From Micromonospora sp. WMMD1120 (GTDB lineage: Bacteria; Actinomycetota; Actinomycetes; Mycobacteriales; Micromonosporaceae): a stretch of 64,000 bases of DNA. The stretch covers positions 5,924,001-5,988,000 of the forward strand of contig NZ_JARUBO010000005.1 in assembly GCF_029626235.1 (NCBI RefSeq), in the 5' to 3' direction. Both the position numbers and the translations under genes were made by a program. Below, one piece after another: positions 35,293-47,230 of the stretch (position 1 is its first letter; each line of letters begins with the position of its first letter). The notes beneath the pieces were generated by a model, which was not told the origin of the DNA, did no database searches, and saw only the letters and a program-made list of their open reading frames with translations.

Positions 35293-37827
35293 TCAGCCGT
35301 CGGCCCCCAGCGCGGCCACCGGGCTGACCCGCGACGCGCGCCGCGCCGGCAGCACCCCGGCCAGCGCGGTCAGCGCCACGAGCGTCACGAAGAGCCCGGC
35401 CAGCGGCAGCGTCGGCGCGGTCAGCGGGGCCTCGATCCCGAGCGTCCGCACCGCCAACCAGGCGTACGGCACGCCGAGCAGCAGGCCGATGGTCGCGCCG
35501 ATGACCCCGTACAGGCCGGACTCGACGGTCAGCATGGTCCGCAGGCCGGTCCGGGACAGCCCGATCGCCCGCAGCAGCCCGGACTCGCGGACCCGCTCCA
35601 CGACCGAGAGCGCGGTCGTGGAGCCCACGCCGACGACAGCGATCAGCACGGTCAGGCCGACCAGGCCGACGGCTACCCAGACCAGGGTACGTACCAGCGA
35701 CTCGCTGCGGTCCCGTTCGTCGGCGAGCACCGCGAGACCCACGCCCTCGCTGCCGGCGATCGCCTGGCGCAGCGCCCGCACACCGGCGGTCCGACCGTTC
35801 TCGCCGGCGCCGGCCGCGTCGGCCAACAGACCGGTGTACGCGGCTGGCACTCCGAGCCGGTCCAGGTCGGCCGGATCGGCGAGGATGCCCGCGTGCAGCG
35901 GACCACCACCGGGCAGGACCGCGGCGACCCGTACCTCCACCCGGCGCCCGTCGACGGCGAGCGCGACGCTGTCGCCGGCCCGCAGCCCGGCGTCCCAGGC
36001 GACCCACGCGCTGAGCACGATGCGGCCGGGACCCCGGTCGGTGAGCGTTCCCTGGGCCACGTCCAGGTCACCGGTGGTGGGTAGCGCCGCCAGGTCCAGG
36101 TCGTTGGTCGGGTAACCGGAATCCCCGTCGCCCAACTCCTCGGTGCCGCGCAGCAGCCGGACGCCGTCGACCCGCCGGTACGGCACCACCTGCGCCAGCG
36201 CGCCGTGCGCCGCCTCGACCCGGGACACGACATCCGCCGGAAGCGCCTCTCCGCTGCCGCTGGTGACCTCGAAGTCGGTCGGCGCCGAGAGCGCCATCTC
36301 GCGGTCGGTGAGGATCCGCAACGATGCCCCACCGATGACCACCCCGGTGATCAGGGTGACGCCCAGCGCGACCACCACCGAGACCGCCGCCGCCCGGCGC
36401 GGCGCGCCGCCGACGCCGCCGAGGGACATCCGCCCGATCGGCCCGAGTTGGCGCAGCGGCCAACCCACCACGGCCAGCACCGGTCGGACCAGCAGCGGCC
36501 CGAGGGTCACCAGCGCGAAGAACGCCAGGGCGCCGGACGCCACCAGCAGCAGCAGTGGCGCCATCGGATCGTAGTTCTCCTGCTCCGGCGTCGGCAGTTG
36601 GCTGATTGTCGCGACGGCGGCCAGCACCGCGCCGCCGGCGAGGAGCAACCCGCACACCAGGCGCGGCGTCCCGACGCCGCGCCGGCCGGCGGTGGTGCCC
36701 GCCGCGCGCAGCGCCTCCAGCGGGGAGACCCGGGCGGCCGAGAACGCGGGCGCCAGGACGGCCAGCGTGGTGAGCACGACGGCGCCGACCACCACCTGGA
36801 CGGCCGCCGCCACCGGTAGGCCCGGTGACGACACCGCGTGGCCGGCGGCGCGCAGGACCGCCGGCAGCGCGTACCCGAGGGCGAGGGCGCCGGCCACCCC
36901 GACGACGCCGGAGACGAGCCCGGTCAGGGCCCCCTCGGCGGTCAACGCCCGGACCAGCGTGCCCCGACCCGCGCCGACGGCCCGCAGCAGCGCGAGTTGC
37001 CGCATCCGCTGGGCGAAGACGATCCGGAACGTCGAGGTGACCACCAGCGCCGCCGCCGCGACGGCGATGGCGACGAAGACGCCGACCAGGACGAACAGCC
37101 GGCTGACCTGGTCGGCGGCCGCTTCGGCCTCCGCCTGGCGCACCTCGGCGCCGGTGCGGATCGGTTGACCGGTGACCGCCGCGAGGAGCCGCTGACGGAC
37201 CTCCCCGGTCGACGCGTCGGACGCCACGCGTACGTCGACGCGCTCCACAGTGGTCAGGCGCGCCCAGGTGGTCACCGCGGTGTCCGGGGCGTACGCGTCG
37301 GAGCCGGCGTCGGCGCCGCTTCCGACCATGCCGGTCACGGTGAGCCGCGCGGGCGCGGTGAGCTCACCGCCCGTGCCGCTGGTGGTGCTGCCGACGGCCA
37401 GCCCCAGCCGCTCGGCGGTACGCGGCGTGATCGCGATCTCGCCGGGGCGTTCGGGGTAGCGCCCCGCGGTGACCCGGACCGTGGCCAGCGGGCCGGCGCC
37501 CGGGTCGGATCGCAGGTTGAGGTAGCCCTCGCCGACGGACACCCCGGTCGCGACCCGGCCGACGACCTCGGCCACCCCGGGCACGGCGCGTACGCGCTGC
37601 CAGTCGGTGACCGTCGGTGGTGGGTGCTCGGTGTCGCCGAGCACCAGGTCGGTGGCGGCCGGGGTGCCGCTCAGGTTGTCCCGCACGGTCCGTTCGGTGA
37701 TCTGCTGCACCAGCACGGTGCCGAACACCACGAAGGACGCGACGAGGATCGCCAGGCCGGTCAGGACCAACCGGCCGGGGCGCCGGGCGGCGGCGGCCGT
37801 CTGGGTACGCAGCACCGGCGCCCTCAT
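35293..37827 (-). CDS. ABC transporter permease with two FtsX domains
   Basis: The 844-residue protein starts with a membrane anchor (RPGRLVLTGLAILVASFVVFGTVL). A large extracytoplasmic domain follows, then an FtsX three-helix block (about 265-400), a second periplasmic-type domain, and a C-terminal FtsX block (about 720-844) with LRAIGLSRTGLRTMLTVESGLYG. This is the MacB/FtsX mechanotransmission layout in the form common in actinobacteria. It likely exports lipids, peptides or antibiotics, or senses them. Its ATG overlaps the ATPase stop (ATGA), so the two form one transporter. A two-component system diverges from the pair at 38.6 kb, a typical arrangement for inducible antibiotic-peptide exporters. 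Confidence 0.9.
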   Translation of the reverse strand: MRAPVLRTQTAAAARRPGRLVLTGLAILVASFVVFGTVLVQQITERTVRDNLSGTPAATDLVLGDTEHPPPTVTDWQRVRAVPGVAEVVGRVATGVSVGEGYLNLRSDPGAGPLATVRVTAGRYPERPGEIAITPRTAERLGLAVGSTTSGTGGELTAPARLTVTGMVGSGADAGSDAYAPDTAVTTWARLTTVERVDVRVASDASTGEVRQRLLAAVTGQPIRTGAEVRQAEAEAAADQVSRLFVLVGVFVAIAVAAAALVVTSTFRIVFAQRMRQLALLRAVGAGRGTLVRALTAEGALTGLVSGVVGVAGALALGYALPAVLRAAGHAVSSPGLPVAAAVQVVVGAVVLTTLAVLAPAFSAARVSPLEALRAAGTTAGRRGVGTPRLVCGLLLAGGAVLAAVATISQLPTPEQENYDPMAPLLLLVASGALAFFALVTLGPLLVRPVLAVVGWPLRQLGPIGRMSLGGVGGAPRRAAAVSVVVALGVTLITGVVIGGASLRILTDREMALSAPTDFEVTSGSGEALPADVVSRVEAAHGALAQVVPYRRVDGVRLLRGTEELGDGDSGYPTNDLDLAALPTTGDLDVAQGTLTDRGPGRIVLSAWVAWDAGLRAGDSVALAVDGRRVEVRVAAVLPGGGPLHAGILADPADLDRLGVPAAYTGLLADAAGAGENGRTAGVRALRQAIAGSEGVGLAVLADERDRSESLVRTLVWVAVGLVGLTVLIAVVGVGSTTALSVVERVRESGLLRAIGLSRTGLRTMLTVESGLYGVIGATIGLLLGVPYAWLAVRTLGIEAPLTAPTLPLAGLFVTLVALTALAGVLPARRASRVSPVAALGADG

Positions 37828-38582
37828 CGACCGGCCGCCAGATCGCGCAGCGCGTCGGTGACCGACACCTGGTCCGGCTTGTCGATCTCGCCGGCGACCC
37901 GACCGTCGGCGAGCAGCACCACCCGGTCGGCGTACGCGGCGGCGACCGGGTCGTGGGTGACCATGACGACGGTCTGGCCGAGGTCGCGGACGGAGTCGCG
38001 CAGGATGGTGAGCACCTCCGCGCCGGAGCGGGAGTCGAGGTTGCCGGTCGGCTCGTCGGCGAAGACCACGGCGGGTCGCGCCACCAGGGCGCGGGCCAGC
38101 GCCACCCGCTGCTGCTGGCCGCCGGACAGCTCGCTGGGCCGGTGGGCGAGCCGGTCGCCGAGGCCCAGCACCCGCACCAGGTGCTCCAGCAGGTCCGGGT
38201 CGGGCTGCCGGCCGGCGAGGTCCAGCGGGAGGGTGATGTTCTGCGCGGCGGTGAGCTGTGGCAGCAGGTTGAAGGACTGGAACACGAACCCGATGCGCTC
38301 CCGGCGCAGCCGGGTCAGCGTCCGGTCCGACTGACCGGTCAGGTCGGTGCCGTCGAGCAGGACCCGGCCGGAGGTGGCGGTGTCGAGGCCGGCGAGGCAG
38401 TGCATGAGGGTCGACTTGCCGGACCCGGACGAGCCCATGATGGCGGTGAACGCGGCCCGGTCGAAGCCGACCGAGACCCGGTCCAGGGCACGGACGGCGG
38501 TGTCGCCGCTGCCGTACACCTTCGTCAGGTCGACGGCGGCGACGGCGGCGTGGCCGAGGTCCGGCGGGGCCTGGGTTGTCAT
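37824..38582 (-). CDS. ABC transporter ATP-binding protein (MacB/LolD type)
   Basis: The 252-residue protein shows Walker A GSSGSGKSTLMH near 49-60, a Q-loop FVFQSFNLLPQL, the ABC signature LSGGQQQRVALARAL, Walker B VVFADEPTGNLDS and the switch His in MVTHDP. The VFQSFNLLP form is characteristic of the LolD/MacB/FtsE group that pairs with FtsX permeases. It powers the permease encoded immediately after it. The ATG at 38582 has GGAGGA 4 bases upstream; the longer frame to 38708 overlaps the divergent promoter. Confidence 0.93.
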   Translation of the reverse strand: MTTQAPPDLGHAAVAAVDLTKVYGSGDTAVRALDRVSVGFDRAAFTAIMGSSGSGKSTLMHCLAGLDTATSGRVLLDGTDLTGQSDRTLTRLRRERIGFVFQSFNLLPQLTAAQNITLPLDLAGRQPDPDLLEHLVRVLGLGDRLAHRPSELSGGQQQRVALARALVARPAVVFADEPTGNLDSRSGAEVLTILRDSVRDLGQTVVMVTHDPVAAAYADRVVLLADGRVAGEIDKPDQVSVTDALRDLAAGR

Positions 38583-38712
38583 TGTTCCTCCAGTGGCTGC
38601 GTGTGACGGTGGAAGCGTCGCCGCCGCCGGCGGGTGCGCACATCGGCCCGGGGCGGGGTAGCGCCGCCGCCGGGTCTGCCTTTCGGCCGATCTACGGTCC
38701 CGCCGCACTGGC

Positions 38713-38718
38713 TACGCT
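38713..38718 (+). promoter_or_regulatory. Leaderless -10 box of the histidine kinase
   Basis: TACGCT lies 8 bases before the ATG at 38727, with no Shine-Dalgarno between, so the kinase is probably translated from a leaderless transcript. Confidence 0.5.
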
Positions 38719-38726
38719 GGGTCATC

Positions 38727-39920
38727 ATGAGCACGCCGGATCTTCGACGTTGGTGGGTGCGCCTGGCGCAGGCCGCCGGGCTGGTGGCCATCGGGCTGCT
38801 CGCCCTCTTCGACCTGCGGTTCAGTTCGCCGCAGAGCCCGGCCGCCCTCCTGCTTCTGGTGGTGCGGGTGGGGCTGGCGGCGGCGACGGTGCCGCTCTGG
38901 CTGCCGGCGCACCGGCTGGGCTCCCGACGGCTGCCGCTGGCCGCGCTGGCGCTCGCCGTCGCCTCACTGACCGTGACCACCGGGATCATGGTCCTCGCCA
39001 GCGGCGGCTACCTGCTCGGCGGCACCTGGGGGCTGGCCGAGTCGGCCGGGCTGATCGGGGTGGTGTTCGTGGTCACCCGCTGGGGCGCGGCGCGGCTCGT
39101 CCCGTGGGCGGCGGGCGCCGCCGGGCTCGCCGTCGCGGCGCTGCCGCTGCGCGCCGGCACCGAGAACCTGCTGGTGATCTTCGGTCTGCTCCAGGTGATC
39201 GGCGCGGCCGGCGCCGCCGGGGTGGGGCTCTACCTGCGGGTCATGGCCGCCGGGCGGGACCGGGCGATCGCCCTGGTCCGGGCCGAGCAGCGCGCCGAGT
39301 TCGCCCGTGACCTGCACGATTTCATCGCCCACCATGTCACCGGCATCGTGGTGCAGGCGCAGGGCGCGCGGTTCGTCGCCGAGCGGGACCCGCGCCGGGT
39401 GATCGTCGCCCTGGAGCAGATCGAGCGGGCCGGCGCGGAGACGATGGCCTCGATGCGGCGGATGGTCGGCGTCCTGCGCAACCCGGACGCGCCGCCGGAC
39501 GCGCCGCTGGCTCCGCTGGCCGGGGTCACCGACCTGGAGCCGCTGGTGGCCGGATTCAACGGCGCGGCGAGCGTCCCGGTGCGGCTGCACCTCGACGGTG
39601 ACCTGGACGGGCTGCCGGTGGAGGTGTCCACCTCCGCGTACCGGGTGGTGATGGAGGGGTTGACCAACACCCGTCAGCACGCGCCGGACGCCCGGTCGGT
39701 GCGGGTGGCGGTGCGTCGTACCCCGGACTGGTTGCTCGTCCGGGTGGCCGACGACGGCGCGTCGCCGCGCACCGCGCCGGCCCGGGGGCACGGCTTCGGC
39801 CTGATCGGCCTCAGCGAGCGGGTCCGCGCCCTCGGCGGCACGATCACCGCGGGTCCGGGCGTCACCGGTGGCTGGGTGCTCGACGTGGCGTTCCCGCTGC
39901 ACCCGGCGGTGACCGCGTGA
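38727..39920 (+). CDS. NarL-type sensor histidine kinase
   Basis: The 397-residue protein has four or five membrane helices in residues 10-170, with almost no external loop, so it probably senses a signal within or at the membrane. The HisKA_3 motif ARDLHDFIAHHVTGIVVQAQ carries the phosphorylated His197. The HATPase domain (about 290-395) contains EGLTNTRQHAPDA, VRVADDG and GHGFGLIGLSERV. It is translationally coupled (GTGA overlap) to the response regulator. Its divergent position next to the ABC exporter suggests that it responds to a compound handled by that exporter. The start at 38727 is supported by a leaderless -10 box. Confidence 0.92.
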   Translation: MSTPDLRRWWVRLAQAAGLVAIGLLALFDLRFSSPQSPAALLLLVVRVGLAAATVPLWLPAHRLGSRRLPLAALALAVASLTVTTGIMVLASGGYLLGGTWGLAESAGLIGVVFVVTRWGAARLVPWAAGAAGLAVAALPLRAGTENLLVIFGLLQVIGAAGAAGVGLYLRVMAAGRDRAIALVRAEQRAEFARDLHDFIAHHVTGIVVQAQGARFVAERDPRRVIVALEQIERAGAETMASMRRMVGVLRNPDAPPDAPLAPLAGVTDLEPLVAGFNGAASVPVRLHLDGDLDGLPVEVSTSAYRVVMEGLTNTRQHAPDARSVRVAVRRTPDWLLVRVADDGASPRTAPARGHGFGLIGLSERVRALGGTITAGPGVTGGWVLDVAFPLHPAVTA

Positions 39921-40555
39921 TCCGGGTGTTGATCGCCGACGACCAGGCCATGGTCCGGACCGGCTTCGGCATGATCATCGGCGCCCAGCCGGACATGGTA
40001 GTGGTCGGCGAGGCCGCCGACGGGGTCCTCGCCGTCGAACTGGCCCGGCGACTGCGCCCGGACGTGGTGCTGCTGGACATCCGGATGCCCCGCCTCGACG
40101 GTCTCGAAGCCCTGCGGCTGCTCGCCGGCCCGGGCGTCGCCGACCCGGTCCGGGTGGTCGTGGTGACGACCTTCGACCTCGACGAGTACGTGCACACCGC
40201 GCTCGGCAACGGCGCGTGCGGCTTCCTGCTGAAGGACTCCGGGCCCGCGCTGCTGGTGGAGGCCGTCCGCGCGGCCGTGTCCGGCGACGCGTTGATCAGC
40301 CCCTCCATCACGGTACGACTGCTGGAGCACCTCAGCTCACCCGCCCCGGCCCTGGACCACTGTGGGTTGTCACCGCGGGAACTCGACGTCGTGAAGCTCG
40401 TCGCCCGGGGACTGACGAATGCCGAGATCGCCGGGCAGCTCTTCATCGCGGTCGGCACCGTCAAGACCCACCTGGCGAGCGTGCAGTCGAAGCTCGGGGC
40501 CCGCAACCGGGTCGAGATCGCCGCCTGGGCCTGGGCGCGCCGCCTCGTCGACTGA
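39917..40555 (+). CDS. NarL/LuxR-family response regulator
   Basis: The 212-residue protein has a receiver domain (1-125) with the acidic pair Asp8-Asp9, the phosphorylated Asp54 in VLLDIRMPR, and Lys in LLKDSGP near 109. A LuxR helix-turn-helix (about 145-205) carries LSPRELDVVKLVARGLTNAEIAGQLFIAVGTVKTHL. It is the DNA-binding partner of the kinase encoded just upstream, overlapping it by 4 bases. The likely target is the divergent ABC exporter operon and its own promoter. Confidence 0.93.
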   Translation: MIRVLIADDQAMVRTGFGMIIGAQPDMVVVGEAADGVLAVELARRLRPDVVLLDIRMPRLDGLEALRLLAGPGVADPVRVVVVTTFDLDEYVHTALGNGACGFLLKDSGPALLVEAVRAAVSGDALISPSITVRLLEHLSSPAPALDHCGLSPRELDVVKLVARGLTNAEIAGQLFIAVGTVKTHLASVQSKLGARNRVEIAAWAWARRLVD

Positions 40556-40593
40556 CGGGACAACGACCGGGTGAGACGCCGCAGGAGGTCACT

Positions 40594-40629
40594 GTGAACG
40601 GAGGTAACCGCGTGATGACGGACGGGTAA
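40594..40629 (+). CDS. Possible 11-codon leader ORF
   Basis: A GTG at 40594 follows GCAGGAGG at 40581-40588 with good spacing, and after 11 codons a TAA stops it. Inside, GGAGGT (40600-40605) again precedes GTG-ATG. Two strong ribosome-binding sites over so short a frame are unusual. It sits 52 bases before the transhydrogenase start. It could be a leader peptide or a chance remnant. Confidence 0.2.
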   Translation: MNGGNRVMTDG

Positions 40630-40681
40630 CGCCCACCGGCGGGGTCTGGCGCGCGCCACGACCTCTTGCGACGCTAACCGT

Positions 40682-42085
40682 GTGTATGACTACGACGTGG
40701 TGGTGCTGGGGTCCGGGCCGAGCGGCCAGAAGGCCGCGATCGCCGCCGCCAAGCTCGGCAGGCGGGTCGGCATCGTGGACCGCCGCGACATGATCGGTGG
40801 GGTGTGCATCAACACCGGCACCGTCCCCTCCAAGACGTTGCGCGAGGCCGTGCTCTACCTGACCGGCCTGAGCCAGCGGGACCTGTACGGCAGCAGCTAC
40901 CGGGTCAAGGAGGACATCACCGTCAGCGACCTGGCCGCCCGGACCCAGCACGTCATCACCCGGCAGACCGACGTCATCCGCAACCAGCTCGCCCGCAACC
41001 GGGTCACGATGATCACCGGCACCGGCCGCTTCGCCGACGCGCACTCGATCTGGGTCGACGGCGGCGCCGGCCGCGAGTCGAAGGTGACCTTCGACAAGGC
41101 CATCATCGCCGCCGGCACCCGCCCGGCCCGCCCGGACAGCGTCGACTTCGACGACCGGACCATCGTGGACTCCGACGGCGTGATCAACCTGCAGGCCGTG
41201 CCGCGCAGCATGGTCGTGGTCGGGGCCGGTGTGATCGGCATGGAGTACGCGTCGATGTTCGCCGCGCTCGGCACCAAGGTGACGGTGGTGGAGCGCCGCG
41301 AACGGATGCTCGACTTCTGCGACGACGAGGTCGTCGAGTCGCTGAAATACCACCTGCGCGACCTGTCGGTGGCGTTCCGCTTCGGCGAGGAGGTCGCCGC
41401 GGTGGAGAAGCACCAGACGGCGGCGCTGTGCGTCCTCAAGAGCGGCAAGAAGATCGTCGCGGATACGGTGATGTACTCGGCCGGGCGGCAGGGCCAGACC
41501 GACGACCTGGCCCTGGAGGCGGCCGGGCTGGCGGCGGACCGGCGTGGCCGGATCGCCGTCGACGCCACCTACCGCACCCCGGTGGAGAACATCTACGCCG
41601 TCGGCGACGTGATCGGCTTTCCGGCGCTCGCGTCCACCTCGATGGAGCAGGGCCGGCTCGCCGCCCAACACGCCTGCGGCGAGCCGATCCGGGAGATGCA
41701 CGACCTGCAACCGATCGGCATCTACACCATCCCGGAGATCAGCTTCGTCGGGCAGACCGAGGCGCAGCTCACCGAGTCCTCGACCCCGTTCGAGGTGGGC
41801 GTCGCCCGCTACCGGGAGCTGGCCCGCGGCCAGATCGTCGGCGACTCGTACGGCATGCTCAAGCTGCTCGTCTCCCCCGACGACGGTCGGCTGCTCGGGG
41901 TGCACGTGTTCGGCACCGCGGCCACCGAGATCGTCCACATCGGGCAGGCCGTGATCGGCTGCGGCGGCACCATCGACTACCTCATCGACGCGGTGTTCAA
42001 CTACCCGACGCTGGCCGAGGCGTACAAGGTCGCCGCTCTGGACGCCTCCAACAAGATCCGCAACATCACCCGCATCGACGGTTGA
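40682..42085 (+). CDS. sthA: Soluble (Si-specific) pyridine nucleotide transhydrogenase
   Basis: The 467-residue flavoprotein belongs to the dihydrolipoamide-dehydrogenase-like family. It has an N-terminal FAD motif ([20 protein letters not shown]), and the active-site segment [17 protein letters not shown] keeps only one of the two redox Cys, as in SthA. The NAD(P) motif [19 protein letters not shown] is near 179, and the C-terminal dimerisation domain carries the second FAD contact [14 protein letters not shown]. It exchanges reducing equivalents between NADPH and NADH in the cytoplasm. The GTG at 40682 has no Shine-Dalgarno nearby. It ends before a strong two-way terminator. Confidence 0.93.
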   Translation: MYDYDVVVLGSGPSGQKAAIAAAKLGRRVGIVDRRDMIGGVCINTGTVPSKTLREAVLYLTGLSQRDLYGSSYRVKEDITVSDLAARTQHVITRQTDVIRNQLARNRVTMITGTGRFADAHSIWVDGGAGRESKVTFDKAIIAAGTRPARPDSVDFDDRTIVDSDGVINLQAVPRSMVVVGAGVIGMEYASMFAALGTKVTVVERRERMLDFCDDEVVESLKYHLRDLSVAFRFGEEVAAVEKHQTAALCVLKSGKKIVADTVMYSAGRQGQTDDLALEAAGLAADRRGRIAVDATYRTPVENIYAVGDVIGFPALASTSMEQGRLAAQHACGEPIREMHDLQPIGIYTIPEISFVGQTEAQLTESSTPFEVGVARYRELARGQIVGDSYGMLKLLVSPDDGRLLGVHVFGTAATEIVHIGQAVIGCGGTIDYLIDAVFNYPTLAEAYKVAALDASNKIRNITRIDG

Positions 42086-42096
42086 GCGCACAAGAG

Positions 42097-42137
42097 GCTC
42101 GGCCGGCGCGGGAGAGGCTCCTCCGCGCCGGCCGAGC
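42097..42137. terminator. Bidirectional terminator hairpin
   Basis: A perfect 15-bp stem (42097-42111 and 42123-42137) with an 11-base loop separates the converging transhydrogenase and xylanase genes. Confidence 0.85.
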
Positions 42138-42142
42138 GTTGG

Positions 42143-44871
<2,729 letters not shown>

Positions 44872-44968
44872 CGTCGCGATCCCTTGAGAAAGGCGCGTGG
44901 AAGGGACGTGAGTCGAGGAGTGCCCTTCGCCCGACCGGTGACCGCGGCTCGCGTGACCAGGTCAGCTT

Positions 44969-44988
44969 CAATCGAGCACGCTCGATTG
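44969..44988 (-). promoter_or_regulatory. Promoter with 9-bp inverted-repeat operator
   Basis: CAATCGAGC and GCTCGATTG (perfect 9-bp arms, 2-base gap) lie 98 bases before the CE1 esterase start. On the minus strand a consensus TTGACA (44992 to 44987) overlaps one arm, so the repeat fills the -35/-10 spacer, the classic place for a repressor. The -10 (near GAAGCT) is weak. The operator differs from that of the LacI operon. Confidence 0.5.
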
Positions 44989-44997
44989 TCAAGGATT

Positions 44998-45012
44998 CCG
45001 GAAACCTTTCGG
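44998..45012. promoter_or_regulatory. Near match to the xylan LacI operator
   Basis: CCGGAAACCTTTCGG resembles CCGAAACTTTCGG found at the LacI gene, with two inserted bases. It lies just upstream of the TTGACA of the CE1-xylanase unit and may bring that unit under the same repressor. Confidence 0.4.
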
Positions 45013-45118
45013 CGTCACGGTCCCGGCGACGACCTGCGCGTCGGCGGCCGACGACGGCGGTCGCCGGCGGCGCCGGGCGGGGCCCGATTATCGGCGGGTT
45101 TTCCGGAACGCCGAGCCG

Positions 45119-47230
45119 TCAGTGGATCTCGCGCCCCCGCTTGTCCGGCACCCCGGACTTGCGGAAGAAGTACGTGTTGATCTGGTCGCGCCACTCGGTG
45201 GCGGAGCGCACCTGCTCGTCGAGGCGTTCGGCGACCCGCTCGTACACGCTCGGGTCGATCGTCCCGCGCAACGTCTGCCACCGCCGTCGCATCGCCGTCA
45301 CCTCCTCGACACCGGCGAAGTGGGTGTCGTAGATGTGCTGGATGACCGTCGACCCACTGTGCAGCACATGCCCGTACGGCACGTGGTGGAAGAAGAGCAG
45401 CAGCTCGTCCGGGCAGCTCTCGGGGGACTCGTAAGTCGTCGCCCAGTGCGGCGGGTACTGCCCGGCGAAGCCGGTGCCGGTCGCCCGGCTGCGGTCCACG
45501 CCCACGCCGTCGCGGTCGGCGAAGTGGTAGGTGCCCCACCGGGTGTACTCGTACCCGTCCACCCCGGGCCCGTAGTGGTCACCGGGGTTGACCATGAAGC
45601 CGACGCCCAGCGGGGCGGTGTATCGCTCGTACGTGCGCCACGAGTCGTCCATGATCTCGTGCAGGACCCGCCGGACCAGTTCCGGATCGGCGGTCGCCGA
45701 CGGCGGGAAGGTCAGTGTGATCCACTCGTCGAGGATCGCCGCCGGGTCCCGTCCGGGGTCCCAGGCCAGCCGGCCGAACGTGTACAGGTTGGCCTGCGCC
45801 AGCGGATGCCCGGTCCAGAAGGGATCGTCGCCGACGTTGGCGACCGCCACCAGCCCGCCGCCCACCGCCCCCGCGACCACGTCGGCTATCGTCCGCCCGT
45901 CCGGACCCCAGGGCGCGAAGCGCAGCACCTCGCTCCACCAGGGCCCGAGGTGGCAGACGTGCCGCTGTTGACCCGTGTACTCCTGGGTGACCTGCAACTC
46001 CACCGCCAGTCGGGTGGCCGGCATCGCGGCGAGCACCGGCGACACCGGCTCCCGGGTCTGGAAGTCCACCGGGCCGTGCTTCACCTGCACGATGACGTTC
46101 GTCCGGAAGCGCCCGTCGAGCGGCGCGAAGTGGTCGTACGCGGCGCGGGCCCGGTCCGTGGAGCGGTCCCGCCAGTCCTGGTGGTGGTTGTAGACGAACG
46201 CCCGCCAGTGCACCACTCCCCCGTACGGGGCGAGCGCCTCGGCGAGGAGGTTCGCACCGTCGGCGTGGTCCCGACCGTAGCTGAACGGGCCGGGTTGACC
46301 CTCCGAGTCGGCCTTCACCAGGTAGCCGCCGAAGTCCGGGATGCGCTCGTACACCCGGCGGGTGGTGACGGACCACCAGGTCCGCACCGCCGCGTCCAGC
46401 GGGTCGGCGGTCGGCAGGCCGCCCAGCACGATCGGCGCGGCGAAGCTGACCGACAGGTGCACCCGGATGCCGTACGGGCGCAGCACGTCGGCGATCTCGG
46501 CGACGTCCCCGAGCCGGTCGGTGAGCAGCCGCGCCTCGGTGTGGCCCACATTGACGTTGTTCACCGAGATCGCGTTGACGCCGCTGGCGGCCAGCAGCCT
46601 GCCGTACTCCCGCAACCGGGCCCGGTCGTCGCGCGGACGGCCCTCCCGCCACAAGATCGAGCCACCCGCGTACCCCCGTTCCACCTGGCCCATCACCGGG
46701 TGCACGGCGACGTTGTCCCAGTGGTTGAGCATCCGCCGACGCAGCGCCGGCCGGTGCCGCTCCGCCGGGCGGGCCGGATCGAAGGCCGCCGCGCAGAGCC
46801 GCACCACGTGGAAGAGCCCGTACAGCAGGCCGGCGGGCGCGTCGGCCAGCACCACGGTCACGTCGCCGTCGCGCGTCAGCAGGAACCCCTCGTCGCCGAG
46901 GGGCTCGCCGTCGCCCCCGTCGGCCAGCGCCGCCCGTACCGCCGCGCCGGGTAACTCGTCGGTCCCGCGCAGCGCGAACACCAGGTCGACGTCGACGTCC
47001 CAGGTCGGGGAGTGCCAGACCCGCCCGCCGTAGCGCGCGCAGGCCCGCGACACCTCGTCCAGCACCGTGTCGACGAGCAGTCCGTCGCCGTGGATGAGGA
47101 CGCGGCGCGAGCCGAGCGCCCGGAACGCCTCCGGCGGCAACCAGGCCGGGTGTACGCGCACCTCGTCCGCCTCGATCGGTTCCTCGACGAAGAGCAGCCG
47201 ATCCAACTCCATCGACTCCTCGGCGTTCAT
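45119..47230 (-). CDS. aguA: GH67 alpha-glucuronidase
   Basis: The 703-residue protein has the GH67 length (about 680-720) and landmarks. The barrel starts RRRMLNHWDNV, continues NAISVNNVNV, DFGGYLVKADSEGQPGP and YNHHQDWRDRS, and has KHGPVDFQTREP, which holds the conserved acidic catalytic region. There is no signal peptide, so it acts inside the cell, cutting 4-O-methylglucuronic acid from the non-reducing end of imported aldouronates. Its ATG overlaps the DUF624 stop (ATGA) and it is last in the six-gene operon. The pairing with an LplA/YtcP-type transporter parallels the aldouronate cluster of Paenibacillus. Confidence 0.95.
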   Translation of the reverse strand: MNAEESMELDRLLFVEEPIEADEVRVHPAWLPPEAFRALGSRRVLIHGDGLLVDTVLDEVSRACARYGGRVWHSPTWDVDVDLVFALRGTDELPGAAVRAALADGGDGEPLGDEGFLLTRDGDVTVVLADAPAGLLYGLFHVVRLCAAAFDPARPAERHRPALRRRMLNHWDNVAVHPVMGQVERGYAGGSILWREGRPRDDRARLREYGRLLAASGVNAISVNNVNVGHTEARLLTDRLGDVAEIADVLRPYGIRVHLSVSFAAPIVLGGLPTADPLDAAVRTWWSVTTRRVYERIPDFGGYLVKADSEGQPGPFSYGRDHADGANLLAEALAPYGGVVHWRAFVYNHHQDWRDRSTDRARAAYDHFAPLDGRFRTNVIVQVKHGPVDFQTREPVSPVLAAMPATRLAVELQVTQEYTGQQRHVCHLGPWWSEVLRFAPWGPDGRTIADVVAGAVGGGLVAVANVGDDPFWTGHPLAQANLYTFGRLAWDPGRDPAAILDEWITLTFPPSATADPELVRRVLHEIMDDSWRTYERYTAPLGVGFMVNPGDHYGPGVDGYEYTRWGTYHFADRDGVGVDRSRATGTGFAGQYPPHWATTYESPESCPDELLLFFHHVPYGHVLHSGSTVIQHIYDTHFAGVEEVTAMRRRWQTLRGTIDPSVYERVAERLDEQVRSATEWRDQINTYFFRKSGVPDKRGREIH

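Noticed and set aside
45013..45118. Terminator of the GH3-GH67 operon
   Set aside because: The GC-rich bases after 45119 form only short, interrupted stems; no convincing hairpin comparable to the others is visible.
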